DNA of 43,935 nucleotides, taken from positions 1 to 43,935 of the forward strand of contig NZ_ABCS01000081.1 of assembly GCF_000170895.1 (NCBI RefSeq), read 5' to 3'. Positions 15,043-24,369 of the stretch are shown piece after piece. Every line of letters starts with the position of its first letter. The first letter of the stretch is position 1. The translations under genes were made by a program, and so were the position numbers. The notes under the pieces were generated by a model that ran no database searches, was not told where the DNA came from, and was given only the letters and a program-made list of their open reading frames with translations. The stretch is from Plesiocystis pacifica SIR-1. GTDB taxonomy: Bacteria; Myxococcota_A; Polyangia; Nannocystales; Nannocystaceae.

Positions 15043-15732
15043 ATGAGCGCTCCTCGACTCTTCGACGAAGGCCACGCCGCCCGCTACGACGACCAATTTC
15101 GCGAGCTGACGCCCCTGCGGGACGCGCTGCACCTCGTCACCCAGCTCGCGCTCACGCGGCTCCCGGCCGAGGCGCGAGTCCTGTCCGTGGGGGCCGGGAC
15201 CGGAGCCGAGCTCCTGGCCCTCGCGCCCGCGTTCCCCGGCTGGCGCTTCACCGCCGTCGACACCTCGGCGCCCATGCTCGCGCGCTGCCGCGAGCGCGTC
15301 GAGGCGGCCGGGTTCGGCGATCGCTGCAGCTTCCACCACGGCCCGCTGCAGAGCCTCCCCGAGGCCGGGGCCGAGCCCTTCGACGGAGCGACGATGATCT
15401 TGGTCTCGCAGTTTCTCGTCGACCGCGAGCGCCGGCGGCAGCTCTTCGCCGACATCGCCAGCCGCCTGCGCCCAGGCGCGCCGCTGGTCGTGGCCGACCT
15501 GTGCGCCGACGCCCTCGACGGCGAGCTCGCCGACCTGTGGAAGCAAGCGTGGCGGCTGTCCGGGGCCAGCGAGGCGCAGCTCGAGCAGATGACCCAGATG
15601 TTCGGCGCGCGGCTCTCGGTGCTGCCGCCCCGCGAGCTCGAGGACCTCATCGCATCGGCCAACTTCGACGCCCCGACGCGCTGCTTTCAGACCCTGTTCA
15701 TCCACGGCTGGGTCGCGCGGCGGCGGCGATAG
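15043..15732 (+). CDS. Class I SAM-dependent methyltransferase
   Basis: This 229-residue protein has the Rossmann methyltransferase core: motif I VLSVGAGTGAELLAL, an acidic residue after the second strand (TAVDTSAPML), and motif IV-like DGATMILVSQFL. The C-terminal part (residues 150-229) is helical and may form the substrate lid. The acceptor cannot be predicted. ATG 15043 follows the candidate AraC operator. The stop is 19 bp from the stop of a convergent gene. Confidence 0.85.
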   Translation: MSAPRLFDEGHAARYDDQFRELTPLRDALHLVTQLALTRLPAEARVLSVGAGTGAELLALAPAFPGWRFTAVDTSAPMLARCRERVEAAGFGDRCSFHHGPLQSLPEAGAEPFDGATMILVSQFLVDRERRRQLFADIASRLRPGAPLVVADLCADALDGELADLWKQAWRLSGASEAQLEQMTQMFGARLSVLPPRELEDLIASANFDAPTRCFQTLFIHGWVARRRR

Positions 15733-15751
15733 CCAGCCGACCGCGACCGGT

Positions 15752-16309
15752 CTAGACCGCCTGCGCGGCCGTCACCGTGTAGGGCGAGAGCACGTTGAGC
15801 CGCTCGAAGTCGATGCCCAGGCTCGCGACCAGCGTGATCAAGTCATCCACCGTGATCTGCCGCCCCCGAAAGGCCGACTCGATCGCCAGCGGCGTCCCGA
15901 CCTCTTCGCGCTCGCCCTCGCACACGGCCACGGCCCGGCGGCGGCCGTCGGGGTAGTGCACCGCGAACGCGCGCATGCCCGGGTCGGGCTCGCCGTGGAG
16001 CAGCACGACCCGCGCCCCGTGCTCGACGGCGAGGGCGGACCAGCGCTCGGTGGACACCGAGGCGAGGCGCCCGTCCTCGTCGGCGAGCACGGTCCAGCCC
16101 TGGTCACGACAGTGACGCAAGAAGGCGTGGTTGGGCCGACGCTCGCGCTCGTCTTCGACGAGGCCGAGGACGGCGATACCGGGGGTGGGCTCGCCGACGA
16201 CCTCGCAGCCGCGATAGCCACAGTCGGCGTAGATGGACTCGATCTCGCTGTCGCGCAGATCGCTGTGAATCATGACCAAGCTCAAGTGCATGACGGGTGG
16301 CGCGGTCAT
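15752..16309 (-). CDS. Protein of unknown function
   Basis: 185 residues if ATG 16309 is used; ATG at 16291 and a further ATG at 16273 are also possible, and a TTG at 16336 would add nine mostly basic residues. No signal peptide or membrane segment is visible. The sequence appears as an alpha/beta domain (HLSLVMIHSDLRDSEIESIYADCGYRG, TVLADEDGRLASV, ARVVLLHGEPDPGMRAFAVHY). The codon pattern is like that of neighbouring genes, so it is probably real. I do not recognise the family. It is convergent with the methyltransferase gene. Confidence 0.65.
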   Translation of the reverse strand: MTAPPVMHLSLVMIHSDLRDSEIESIYADCGYRGCEVVGEPTPGIAVLGLVEDERERRPNHAFLRHCRDQGWTVLADEDGRLASVSTERWSALAVEHGARVVLLHGEPDPGMRAFAVHYPDGRRRAVAVCEGEREEVGTPLAIESAFRGRQITVDDLITLVASLGIDFERLNVLSPYTVTAAQAV

Positions 16310-16449
16310 GGGACCACGGCGCCGCCGGGGCGCCAAAGATCCGGCGCAAAGGCGCTGTAAGGCCGTACAGGACCGGCTAGATCGCGCTTTTCTCGACTTT
16401 CAGAACGTCCTGATCGTGCCCGTCATCGGCTCGGTTGCCGATCGCTTGT

Positions 16450-19400
16450 TCAGTCGCCCGCGCTCGAAGAGCCCGAGGGAGCAGAGGAAGCAGAGAACGC
16501 GGCGATGGCCGCGAGCCCACGGGCCAGGCCCTCGCCCTCGCTGTGGCTCTCGCGGAGCCGCTCGTCGGCAGCAGCCGCGTGGATCAAGGCACGCTCTTCG
16601 TCTCCGAGGCCCCTCGCGGCGCGGGCCAGGCCCAGCTCGATCTCCCAGGCGTGCAGGCTGCCGGCGCCCGCGAGGCGCTCGTGGGCGAGCTCGAGGACCT
16701 CTCGGGCCGCCGCCCAGGCCCCGCGCTCGAGCTCGCAGCGGCCGATCTCGAACAGCGCCAGGGCGGCGTACTCGCGCCGGCCGACCTCCTCGCAGGTGGC
16801 GAAGCCGCGGCGGAAGCTGGCGATGGCCTCGTCGACGTTACCCCGGGCCCGCAGCACCCGACCCAGGCCCACGCGGGCGTCCCCGGCCGAGGCGACGTCG
16901 CCGAGCTCCTCGCAGATCCCGATGACCCCGAGCATGCCCTCGAGGGCCTCGTCGAGGGTCCGGCTGTCGGCGCTCCCCTCCGAGGGGGAGCCGCCGCCGT
17001 CTTCGCTCGCCTCGCGCTCCCGACCGGCGAGCAACACCAGCGACATCGAGAGGTTGGCCAGCTCGATCATCTCGCGGCGGCGCAGGGACAGGGCCCGGGC
17101 CCCGCGCAGCGCGGAGCGGTAGCGGGTGATGGCCTCGGCGTTGTCGCCCCGGGCCGAGAGCACGACGGCCATGAGCGAGTGGGCGCAGTACTCCGCGAGC
17201 GGCTCGCCGCTGGCCCGGGCCTCGGCTTCTGCTTGGCGCGCGAGGGCGTCGGCCCGCGCCCCTCGGCCGCTGCGGGCCTCGACCCAGCCGAGCTCGCGCA
17301 GGGCGAGGACGTGGAGCACGCGCAGGTGCGGGAGGGGCTCGACCTCGACGACGGGGGTGAGCACGGCGCTCGCCTCGGGCCAGTCGCCAAAGCGCGCGAG
17401 GGTGTGCCCGAGGGCGACCCGGGCCTCCCACTCGGCCTCGCGGGCGCGGCCCTGGTCGAGCTCCCCGCCGGCGACGAGGGCCTCGGCGAGGGCCAGGGCC
17501 TGACGGCCGGCCTCGGCCGAGGTCGCCAGCTCGCCCTTGCCCAGGTGGCAGCGCGCCAGCGCCAGGGCGACCTCGAAGCGCAGCTCGGGGACACAGCGGG
17601 CCCCGGAGCCCAGGCCCGAGGCGCCGTCCGTGCGCACGGAGTCCAGCGCGTCGCCGTGACGATCGAGGAGCCCCGAGACGCCGCGCAGCCGCGACACGCC
17701 CTCGGCGAAGCGGCCGACCCGGGCGTCGAGGGTGCCGGCGAGGGCGTCGACGTCGACGCGGGCGCGGACCAGCGCCAGGGCGCGCTCGCCCTCCTCTTGT
17801 TCCAGGGCCTTGAGGGCGTGCTCGGCGTGCTCGAGGGCGTGCTCGGCCGCGTCGTGGTCGTGGCGCTCGACGGCTCGCCGGGCCGCCCGCAGGCCCCAGC
17901 GCAGGGTCTCGGGCCAGGCCGCGAGGGCCCGGTAGTGGCCGGCGAGGATCTTCGCGACTCGCCCGGGGCGTTCGATCTCCAGCAAGGCCTGGACCACCCC
18001 GCGGTGCAAGCGACGACGTCGGCGAGTGCCCAGGCCGTCGTAGAGCACCTCGCGGACGAGCCCGTCCCGAAAGCGCAGCTCGTCGGCCCCGCCCTCGGAC
18101 TTGTCGCCGAGCTCCTCGAGCCAGCCCTCGGCCACGGCCTGATCGACGAGCTCGTCGAGGGTGTCCTCGTCCATGGCCTTGCCGAGCACGCGCTCGAGGG
18201 CCTCGAAGCGCAGGGTCTCCCCGATCACCGCGGCCGCGTCGAGGAGCTTGCGCAGCTCGGGGTCGACGCTCGCCAGCTCGGCCTCGACGGTCGCGCGCAG
18301 GCCCTCGGGCAGCACCCGGCGCGGGAGCGGCTCGCACACCCAGCTGCCGTCGTCGAGGCGGTGGATCGCCCCGCGGCCGAGCAGGTGACGCAGGAGCTCG
18401 GCGAAGGTCCGCGGCACGCCGGCGCAGGCTCGGCGCAGGCGCCGAAGGTCCCGCGGACGCACGCGCACGCGGCCGAAGGTCTGGTGCAGGCACGCGCGCA
18501 GCTCGTCCTCGCCCAGGGCCGAGAGCAGCACGCTCGTCCGCGCCTCGAGCCCCGACAGCTGCAGCAGCCAGCGCGACAGCTCCGTGCGCGCGTCGGTCCG
18601 CGCCGCCGCCCGCCGGGCCGACGCGACCACGACCACGGGCACGGGCAGCCGCTGGCCGCGGACGAGGAAGGTCAGGAACTCGAGGTCGCGCCGGGGGGCG
18701 CGGTGGAGGTCGTCGAGGATCAGCACCAGGGTCCGCCCTCGGGCCGCGTCGGCGAAGCGCTGGGCGAGGACCCCGTGGCCCGAGCGGCGATCGTTGCCCG
18801 CCTCGCGCTCGCGCGGGGCCGTGGAGGCCACCCGGGCGTCGCCGAGCATGCGGGTGAAGGTCTCCTCGGCCGGGGCCCGGTCGCCGTCGTAGCTCCAAAA
18901 GCGCCCCTCGAACACGGCCGCGCCCCGCTCCCGGGCGTACTCGCCAAAGCGCTCGAGCAGGCGGCTGCGGCCCATGCCCGGATCGCCCAGGACCACGGCG
19001 ATGGGCGTCGCGTCGCGGCGCGGCGCGGCGGCGAACAGCTCGGCGAGGGCCTCGAGCTCGAGGCTCCGACCGACCAGGGGCAAGCTCGACAGGCTGGCCC
19101 GGACCCCCTCGGGGCTGCGCCCGCCCTCGCCCCGACCGCTCCCGTCCGCCGAGGAGTCGCCGCTGCGGCTCGGGCTCGGCTTGGCCGTCGCGGCCGTCGC
19201 GATCATCGTCGCGGCGCCAGACAGTTGCCCCGCGCGGCGAGCCTGCCCCGGCGAGCTGTCGCGCGTGGCGTCGGCGTCTCGCGGACCGAGGGAGCGCAGG
19301 TCCATGGACGCGCTGTCCCCTCCCAAGGTCAGCTCGTCGCCGACGAGGGTGTCCGGCCCGCCGAGCTCCGGCCCGTCGCGCCCGCCGAGGCCCTTGCCGT

Positions 19401-20406
19401 AGAGCTCCCCCGATCGCCGGCTGTCCGAGCTCGACACCGAGCTCCCCGAGCCCTCGTCCGAGCCCTCGTCCGAGCGCCAGGTCTCCGAGCCCTCCCCGTC
19501 GACGCGCAGGCCCCCGCCCATGGACCGCCGGGCCTCCCCGGCGCGCCAGGGCTCACCTCGGGCCATGGCGCCGAGCTCCAGGGCCGAGCCGGGCCGATCG
19601 CCGGGGCGCTTTTGCAAGGCCGCGTCGATCGCCGCGACCACGGCGTCGGGCAGGCCCGGCACGAGCTCCCGCGGCGAGACGTAGCCGTCCTCGCAGATCG
19701 CCATGACCGTGGCGATGGCGTTGCTGCCCCGAAAGGGCACCCGCCCCGTGACCAGCTCGTAGAGCAGCACGCCCAGGGAGAAGAGGTCGCTGGCCGGGCT
19801 GGCCGTCCCGCTGCGCACGCCCTCGGGCGCCATGTAGGCGACCGTGCCCACGAGGCCGCCGGGGCGCGAGCGGTCGCCCTGCTCGTCGAGCAAGCTGGCG
19901 AGGCCGAAGTCGAGGACCTTGACGGTCTCGCCCCCGTCGTCGCTGCGCGCGAGCATGACGTTGCCGGGCTTGAGGTCGCGGTGGACCACCCCGCGGCGGT
20001 GGCCGGCCTCGACGGCTCGGCACACGTCGGAGAACAGCGCCACGGAGTAGGCCGCGCTCGGCCGGCTACGCTGGAGCACGCGCGCGAGCGTCGGGCCCTC
20101 GACGAACTCCATGACCATGTAGGGGCAGCCGTCGGCGAGCTCGCCGAGGTCGAAGACCTGGACCACGTTTGGGTGGCGGATGCGGGCGAGGGCTCGGGCC
20201 TCGCGCATGAAGCGGGCGCGGTTGCGCGGGCCGAGGCGCTCGGGCAGCACGCTCTTGATCGCCACGATGTCGTCGAGGTCGCGGCGCCGCGCCGAGTGGA
20301 CCACGCCCATGCCGCCCGCGCCGATCCGCGCCAGCAGCTCATACTTGCCGGCGATGACGGTCCCGGGGCTGAGACCGGGCGCCGGGGTCGCGGGGGGTCG
20401 GGGCAT
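16450..20406 (-). CDS. Ser/Thr protein kinase fused to an AAA-type ATPase and TPR region
   Basis: 1318 residues from ATG 20406, preceded by AGGG; GTG 20412 in the same frame is an alternative. Residues about 18-280 are a complete Hanks kinase: IGAGGMGVV, VAIKSV, HRDLKPGN, VLDFGLASL and GTVAYMAPEG. A low-complexity Ser/Gly/Asp segment (about 290-440) follows. The ATPase domain begins near LVGRSLELEAL (about 455), with P-loop GDPGMGRS, where Arg replaces the usual Lys, and Walker B LVLILDDLH. The C-terminal 500 residues are TPR-like helical repeats. This design is common in myxobacterial signalling proteins and links phosphorylation to a STAND-type switch. No transmembrane helix was seen. Partner proteins are unknown. 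Confidence 0.93.
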   Translation of the reverse strand: MPRPPATPAPGLSPGTVIAGKYELLARIGAGGMGVVHSARRRDLDDIVAIKSVLPERLGPRNRARFMREARALARIRHPNVVQVFDLGELADGCPYMVMEFVEGPTLARVLQRSRPSAAYSVALFSDVCRAVEAGHRRGVVHRDLKPGNVMLARSDDGGETVKVLDFGLASLLDEQGDRSRPGGLVGTVAYMAPEGVRSGTASPASDLFSLGVLLYELVTGRVPFRGSNAIATVMAICEDGYVSPRELVPGLPDAVVAAIDAALQKRPGDRPGSALELGAMARGEPWRAGEARRSMGGGLRVDGEGSETWRSDEGSDEGSGSSVSSSDSRRSGELYGKGLGGRDGPELGGPDTLVGDELTLGGDSASMDLRSLGPRDADATRDSSPGQARRAGQLSGAATMIATAATAKPSPSRSGDSSADGSGRGEGGRSPEGVRASLSSLPLVGRSLELEALAELFAAAPRRDATPIAVVLGDPGMGRSRLLERFGEYARERGAAVFEGRFWSYDGDRAPAEETFTRMLGDARVASTAPREREAGNDRRSGHGVLAQRFADAARGRTLVLILDDLHRAPRRDLEFLTFLVRGQRLPVPVVVVASARRAAARTDARTELSRWLLQLSGLEARTSVLLSALGEDELRACLHQTFGRVRVRPRDLRRLRRACAGVPRTFAELLRHLLGRGAIHRLDDGSWVCEPLPRRVLPEGLRATVEAELASVDPELRKLLDAAAVIGETLRFEALERVLGKAMDEDTLDELVDQAVAEGWLEELGDKSEGGADELRFRDGLVREVLYDGLGTRRRRRLHRGVVQALLEIERPGRVAKILAGHYRALAAWPETLRWGLRAARRAVERHDHDAAEHALEHAEHALKALEQEEGERALALVRARVDVDALAGTLDARVGRFAEGVSRLRGVSGLLDRHGDALDSVRTDGASGLGSGARCVPELRFEVALALARCHLGKGELATSAEAGRQALALAEALVAGGELDQGRAREAEWEARVALGHTLARFGDWPEASAVLTPVVEVEPLPHLRVLHVLALRELGWVEARSGRGARADALARQAEAEARASGEPLAEYCAHSLMAVVLSARGDNAEAITRYRSALRGARALSLRRREMIELANLSMSLVLLAGREREASEDGGGSPSEGSADSRTLDEALEGMLGVIGICEELGDVASAGDARVGLGRVLRARGNVDEAIASFRRGFATCEEVGRREYAALALFEIGRCELERGAWAAAREVLELAHERLAGAGSLHAWEIELGLARAARGLGDEERALIHAAAADERLRESHSEGEGLARGLAAIAAFSASSAPSGSSSAGD

Positions 20407-20568
20407 CGACACCCTGAATGAACCACAAAACCGGTCCCCGCGGGGAAAACACGGTTGGGGGCGTGCCCTCGACCACGACGGCTGGCCCCAGCGCGCCCCA
20501 GACCTGCCTAGACGCGCGCGGACAGCCCCGCCGACACCCTGCTTTCGGTGGGGGAACCCCCTGAACGA

Positions 20569-21474
20569 TCAGCCCTGGGGCACCCGCTGACCCATCTCGG
20601 TGACCACCTCGACGAGGCGCCCAGGCTGGTCGGTCATGATCCCGTCGACGCCCAGCTCGACCAGGCGGCGCATCTCGTCGGCGTCGTCGATGGTCCACAC
20701 GTGGACCTGAACCCCGCGGCGGTGAGCGGCGCGCAGGAAGTTGGGGTCGAGGACCCGGAGCCCCCTGTAGTCCACGGGGATCTGCATGGCGTCGAACTCG
20801 ATGGGCAGCCAGTCGGACACGCCGGCCCGCGCGGCCAGCCAAAACCCAAAGATCTCGACGCGCCCGCTCGAGGTCGCCACCCGCCCGCGGGCGAGGTTCC
20901 GAAACGCGCGCACCGGGCCGTCGAACTCGCACGCGACCAGCAGGCGATCGTGCAGGCCGCGGTCGTCGATGTAGCGCCACAGCGCGCCGACCATCTCGGG
21001 CTCGCGCTGCTTGATCTCGATGTTGATCCGGACCTCCGGATCGAGGGCCAGCACCTCGTCGAGGGTCGGCACCGTGATCCCCTGCCCGCGGAAGGGGTGG
21101 CCGCCCCCGCCCTCGGGGCTGAAGTGGTAGCCCGCGTCGAGGCGCTGCAGCTCGGCCAACGTGTACTCCCAGACCTTCCCGCGGCCGTTGGTGGTCCGCT
21201 CGAGGTCGTTGTCGTGAAAGCAGACCACGTGGCCGTCCCGGGTCAGGTGCACGTCGGTCTCGATCCACCGGCACCCCGCCTCGAGGCCGTGGCGGAAGGC
21301 GATCATCGTGTTCTCGGGGTGCAAGGCCGCACCGCCGCGGTGGGCGAAGCAGGCGACGCCGCTGGTCTGGAAGTAGGGCCGGGGCACGGGGCCGTTTTCC
21401 GTCGCGCAGCCGCGCAGGGCAAGGGCTGGCGCCCCCGAGACCGCAACGATGCTGCAAACAGGCGCGGAGTGCAC
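20569..21474 (-). CDS. Glycerophosphodiester phosphodiesterase
   Basis: 301 residues from GTG 21474. The GDPD core is clear: AHRGGAALHPENT (catalytic His and Arg, and Glu), ETDVHLTRDG (metal ligands Glu and Asp), CFHDNDLERTTNG (catalytic His and ligand Asp), INIEIK and VWTIDD. It hydrolyses glycerophosphodiesters to an alcohol and glycerol 3-phosphate. The first 30 residues are weakly hydrophobic with a Cys near residue 23 and could be a poor lipoprotein or secretion signal; the start is uncertain. It lies 162 bp downstream of the kinase gene's start, reading toward it. Confidence 0.9.
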   Translation of the reverse strand: MHSAPVCSIVAVSGAPALALRGCATENGPVPRPYFQTSGVACFAHRGGAALHPENTMIAFRHGLEAGCRWIETDVHLTRDGHVVCFHDNDLERTTNGRGKVWEYTLAELQRLDAGYHFSPEGGGGHPFRGQGITVPTLDEVLALDPEVRINIEIKQREPEMVGALWRYIDDRGLHDRLLVACEFDGPVRAFRNLARGRVATSSGRVEIFGFWLAARAGVSDWLPIEFDAMQIPVDYRGLRVLDPNFLRAAHRRGVQVHVWTIDDADEMRRLVELGVDGIMTDQPGRLVEVVTEMGQRVPQG

Positions 21475-21513
21475 TCGCGCTCAGGCCGCAGATCCTGCCA
21501 GCCCCGAGACCGA

Positions 21514-21595
21514 ATGAGTCACGAATCAACACTCATCAATGCCCATCAAGGCCCTTTGTAAGAACATTACTCTCCGCTCTCCTGTAACGATTACA
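21514..21595. promoter_or_regulatory. Cluster of inverted repeats in an AT-richer divergent promoter region
   Basis: ATGAGT (21514-21519) is mirrored by ACTCAT (21531-21536). GTAA-N5-TTAC spans 21558-21570 and TGTAA-N3-TTACA spans 21583-21595. They lie between the leftward phosphodiesterase gene and the rightward lipoprotein gene, in the most AT-rich stretch of this region. The two TTAC-type sites, 25 bp apart, look like a tandem operator. Confidence 0.4.
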
Positions 21596-21646
21596 ACCAT
21601 GGACGGGTGGGGTTCAAATCATCGCAGTGCTACCCCTGCCTTCATC

Positions 21647-22321
21647 ATGACCTCCCACACCAACGCCGTTATGGGTGCCCTCCTCTCCCTCTCCCTGTGC
21701 GTCGCGGCCTGCGACGGTGGCGGAGACAAAGCGGACACCTCCGCCAAGACTGACGACAAGAAAGACAGCGAGAAGAAGGACGAGAAGAAGGACGACAAAA
21801 AGGAAGAGGCCAAGAAAGCCGACGAGGCCAAGCCCGCCGACGCCAAGCCAAAAGCCAAGCCCGCCGACGCCAAGCCCGAGCCCAAGGCGATCCTCCCGGT
21901 CCAGGCCGCCAAGATCGACGTCAAGGGCGACGAGCCCGGCGCGGGCCTCGAGATCAAGGCGGACGGCACCGTGACCGTCGGCGGCGAGCTCGTCGGCAAG
22001 GTCTCGACCGACGGCAAGCTGACCCAGCCCGACGGCTCCGTCTACATGACCGTCAGCGCCGACGGCAAGATCATGGAGGGCAGCGAAGAGGTGCCCATGA
22101 AGCTGGAGGCCAACGGCGCCCGCCTCGAGCTCGACGGCGAGGGCCTGATCGTCGAGTTCGAGGCCGGCGGCAAGGTCAACGTCACCGGCGAAAAGGGTGA
22201 GCCCGCCCCCGCCGAGTTCCAGATGTTCGTGCACGAGGGCTGCGAGGGCGAGATGGGCAAGACCTGCGGCATCGCCTTCATCAACATCCTCGTCGCCGAG
22301 CTGCTCGAGGCCGCCGAGTAG
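21647..22321 (+). CDS. Lys/Ala/Asp-rich lipoprotein of unknown function
   Basis: 224 residues from ATG 21647; the frame is open from 21539 but only this Met is followed by a signal peptide (lipobox CVAAC). A linker of about 60 residues is made almost only of Lys, Asp, Glu, Ala and Pro, including repeats of PADAKP. The C-terminal 140 residues form a Gly/Val-rich, repeated beta pattern (IKADGTVTVGGELVGKVSTDGKL, VSADGKIMEGSEEV, LEANGARLELDGEGL), suggesting a beta-helix-like or beta-sandwich fold, then a short Cys pair (EGCEGEMGKTCG). The function is not known. It is followed after 46 bp by a membrane protein gene and is probably co-transcribed with it. Confidence 0.8.
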   Translation: MTSHTNAVMGALLSLSLCVAACDGGGDKADTSAKTDDKKDSEKKDEKKDDKKEEAKKADEAKPADAKPKAKPADAKPEPKAILPVQAAKIDVKGDEPGAGLEIKADGTVTVGGELVGKVSTDGKLTQPDGSVYMTVSADGKIMEGSEEVPMKLEANGARLELDGEGLIVEFEAGGKVNVTGEKGEPAPAEFQMFVHEGCEGEMGKTCGIAFINILVAELLEAAE

Positions 22322-22367
22322 CCCGGCGCCCCCGCGCCGCCACCCCGAACGAAGCAAGGAAACACCC

Positions 22368-24347
22368 ATGCAACGGATCACGCAGACCAAAGAGCGCCCC
22401 GCCCTGCGGCCCTTTCTGTCCCGGGCTCTGGCGGCGTCCACCCTGGCCCTCACGCTCTTCGGAGCGGGGTCGGGCGTCGCCCTCGCCCAGCAGCCCGCTG
22501 GCGAGGAGCCCGTCGCCATCGAGTCGATGAGCGCGGATGAGATCTTCACCACCATCGACGCGATCATCGGCGCCCGCCTCGAAGCCGGCGCCATCACCCA
22601 AGACGAGGCCGAAGCCTTCTTCGCCGAGCTCGAGGGCCTCGCCCAGCCCGAGCTCGCCGCCGTGCTCGGTCAGCTCGTCGCCCAGGAACAGGCCGCCGCG
22701 GAGCAAGCGGCCGGTACCGAAGCCGGTACCGAAGCGGTCGAGATCCCCGAGGACATCGCGGCCATGAGCCCCGACGCCATCCTCGACGAGATGAACGGCA
22801 TCCTCGGCGCCCAGGTCGAGGGCGGCGCGATGACCCAGGAGGAGGCCGAGGCCTACCTCGGAGAGATCCAGGCGATGTCCCAGCCCGAGCTCGCCAGCAT
22901 CCTCGCCCAGACCCGGGCCAACATGGCCGCGGCGCAGGCCGAGGGCGGCGGCGGCGTGGATCCCCGCGCCATGGCCCTCGAGGCGGGCTACGCCGCCTGC
23001 GGCTTGGAGTCCGGCGACCGCGACGGGCTGATCGCCTGCATCCGCGAGCACCTGGCCACGGCCCAGACCAAGGCCCTCGACGCCGCGGCCGAGAAGACCG
23101 CCAAGAAGCAGAACAAAAAATTCCGCCGGACCTTCCTGGCGCTCGTGTTCCTGACCCTGCTCTCGCCCCTTTTGCTGCTCAGCCCGATCCTCTACCGCAA
23201 GCAGTTCCCCTCCCCCGAACAGCAGCGGCAGCTGCGTCAGCACTCGCTCACGGCGACCAAGCTGGGCCTTTTGGCCATGGCCATGTTCAGCGGCACGCTC
23301 CTGCTCCTGCGCCTGTTCCAGCGCATCACCGCGAGCCTCATGAACCCCCAGGCCGCGATCGTCGACGCGACCTTCCAAAACCTCGACAAGCTCACGCCCG
23401 ACATCCTCGACCTGATCGGCGCGTTCATGACCAGCTTCATCACCAAGGCCCAGGAGTTCGCCAACCCGGACATCCTGGTCACCTTCGTGGAGGCCCTCCA
23501 GGAGCTCGCCCCCAACGTCGAGTTCTTCACCAACGTCGCCAAGCGGATCCAGTCGGTGTCCGAGGCGCTCTCGAACTTCGACGGCCTGTTCACCCTCGTC
23601 GCCGTGCTGATCTTCGCCCTGGCCTTCAAGGACATGTTCCTGGCGGTCGTCAAGCTCCCGCGCACGGCCATGGAGTCCGGTGAGGAGGACGCGGGCGAGC
23701 GCGTGGCGATGATGGTCGTCGAGACCTGCAAGGCCGAGGCGAAGGTCATCGGCGCCTTCCTCGGGGTCATCCTGTTCGTCGCCATCGTCTCGGCCATCGC
23801 CCTGGCCTCGGCCGTCGGCCCGAGCACCGAGGGCGTCATCGGCATGCTGGTCATCGCCGTGGTCTACGCCAGCGCCGTGCCCGACGCGGCCATGACCAGC
23901 CTCGGCGTCGGCATCGGCAGCACCGGCGCGCTGCTGGTCTTCCACGTCGCGATGATCATCGTCCCCTGCGCCCTGTACATGTCGCGCAGCCAAAAGATCC
24001 TGCGCGGCTACTTCCGCTGGGGCATCCCGCTGATGGAGCACAAGAAGTTCTTCATCACCGGCACGCTGATCGTCATCGGCATGGCCTTCATGCCCGCCAT
24101 CTTCATGGCCATCATGGAGCCGGTGATGGAGTCGCTGACCAAGTCGATGACCGAGACCGCGGGCCCCGACATCACCAAGTTCGGCGACATCGTCGCCAAG
24201 CTCGGGCTCATCCCCCTGTTCGCCTGGATCGCGGTGTTCTTCGCCACCTTGTCGCCCAAGTGGATCCTGTGGCTGGTCCGCTACCCCGTGCCCAAGGGCC
24301 CGCCGAGCGCCGACGGCAAGGAGGAGGAGAAGGCCGCGGCCGCCTGA
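22368..24347 (+). CDS. Multi-pass membrane protein with a duplicated N-terminal helical repeat
   Basis: 659 residues from ATG 22368, with AAGGA 7 nt upstream. A signal peptide ends near ALAQQ. Two copies of a roughly 45-residue repeat follow: SADEIFTTIDAIIGARLEAG...ITQDEAEAFFAELEGL and SPDAILDEMNGILGAQVEGG...MTQEEAEAYLGEIQAM. A Cys pair region (AACGLESGDRDGLIACI) precedes six to eight hydrophobic segments between about residues 255 and 645 (for example LALVFLTLLSPLLLLSPI, LLAMAMFSGTLLLL, VIGAFLGVILFVAIVSAIALASAV). The C-terminus is Lys/Glu-rich. I do not recognise a transporter or channel family. It is followed by a clear terminator. Confidence 0.82.
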   Translation: MQRITQTKERPALRPFLSRALAASTLALTLFGAGSGVALAQQPAGEEPVAIESMSADEIFTTIDAIIGARLEAGAITQDEAEAFFAELEGLAQPELAAVLGQLVAQEQAAAEQAAGTEAGTEAVEIPEDIAAMSPDAILDEMNGILGAQVEGGAMTQEEAEAYLGEIQAMSQPELASILAQTRANMAAAQAEGGGGVDPRAMALEAGYAACGLESGDRDGLIACIREHLATAQTKALDAAAEKTAKKQNKKFRRTFLALVFLTLLSPLLLLSPILYRKQFPSPEQQRQLRQHSLTATKLGLLAMAMFSGTLLLLRLFQRITASLMNPQAAIVDATFQNLDKLTPDILDLIGAFMTSFITKAQEFANPDILVTFVEALQELAPNVEFFTNVAKRIQSVSEALSNFDGLFTLVAVLIFALAFKDMFLAVVKLPRTAMESGEEDAGERVAMMVVETCKAEAKVIGAFLGVILFVAIVSAIALASAVGPSTEGVIGMLVIAVVYASAVPDAAMTSLGVGIGSTGALLVFHVAMIIVPCALYMSRSQKILRGYFRWGIPLMEHKKFFITGTLIVIGMAFMPAIFMAIMEPVMESLTKSMTETAGPDITKFGDIVAKLGLIPLFAWIAVFFATLSPKWILWLVRYPVPKGPPSADGKEEEKAAAA

Positions 24348-24369
24348 GCCGAGCGCCCTCCCCTTCCCG

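Noticed and set aside
16435..20421. A 1328-codon open frame on the plus strand, antisense to the kinase gene
   Set aside because: Its translation is repetitive Gly/Ala/Arg/Leu without motifs, while the minus strand encodes complete kinase and ATPase domains. Long antisense frames are expected at this GC content.
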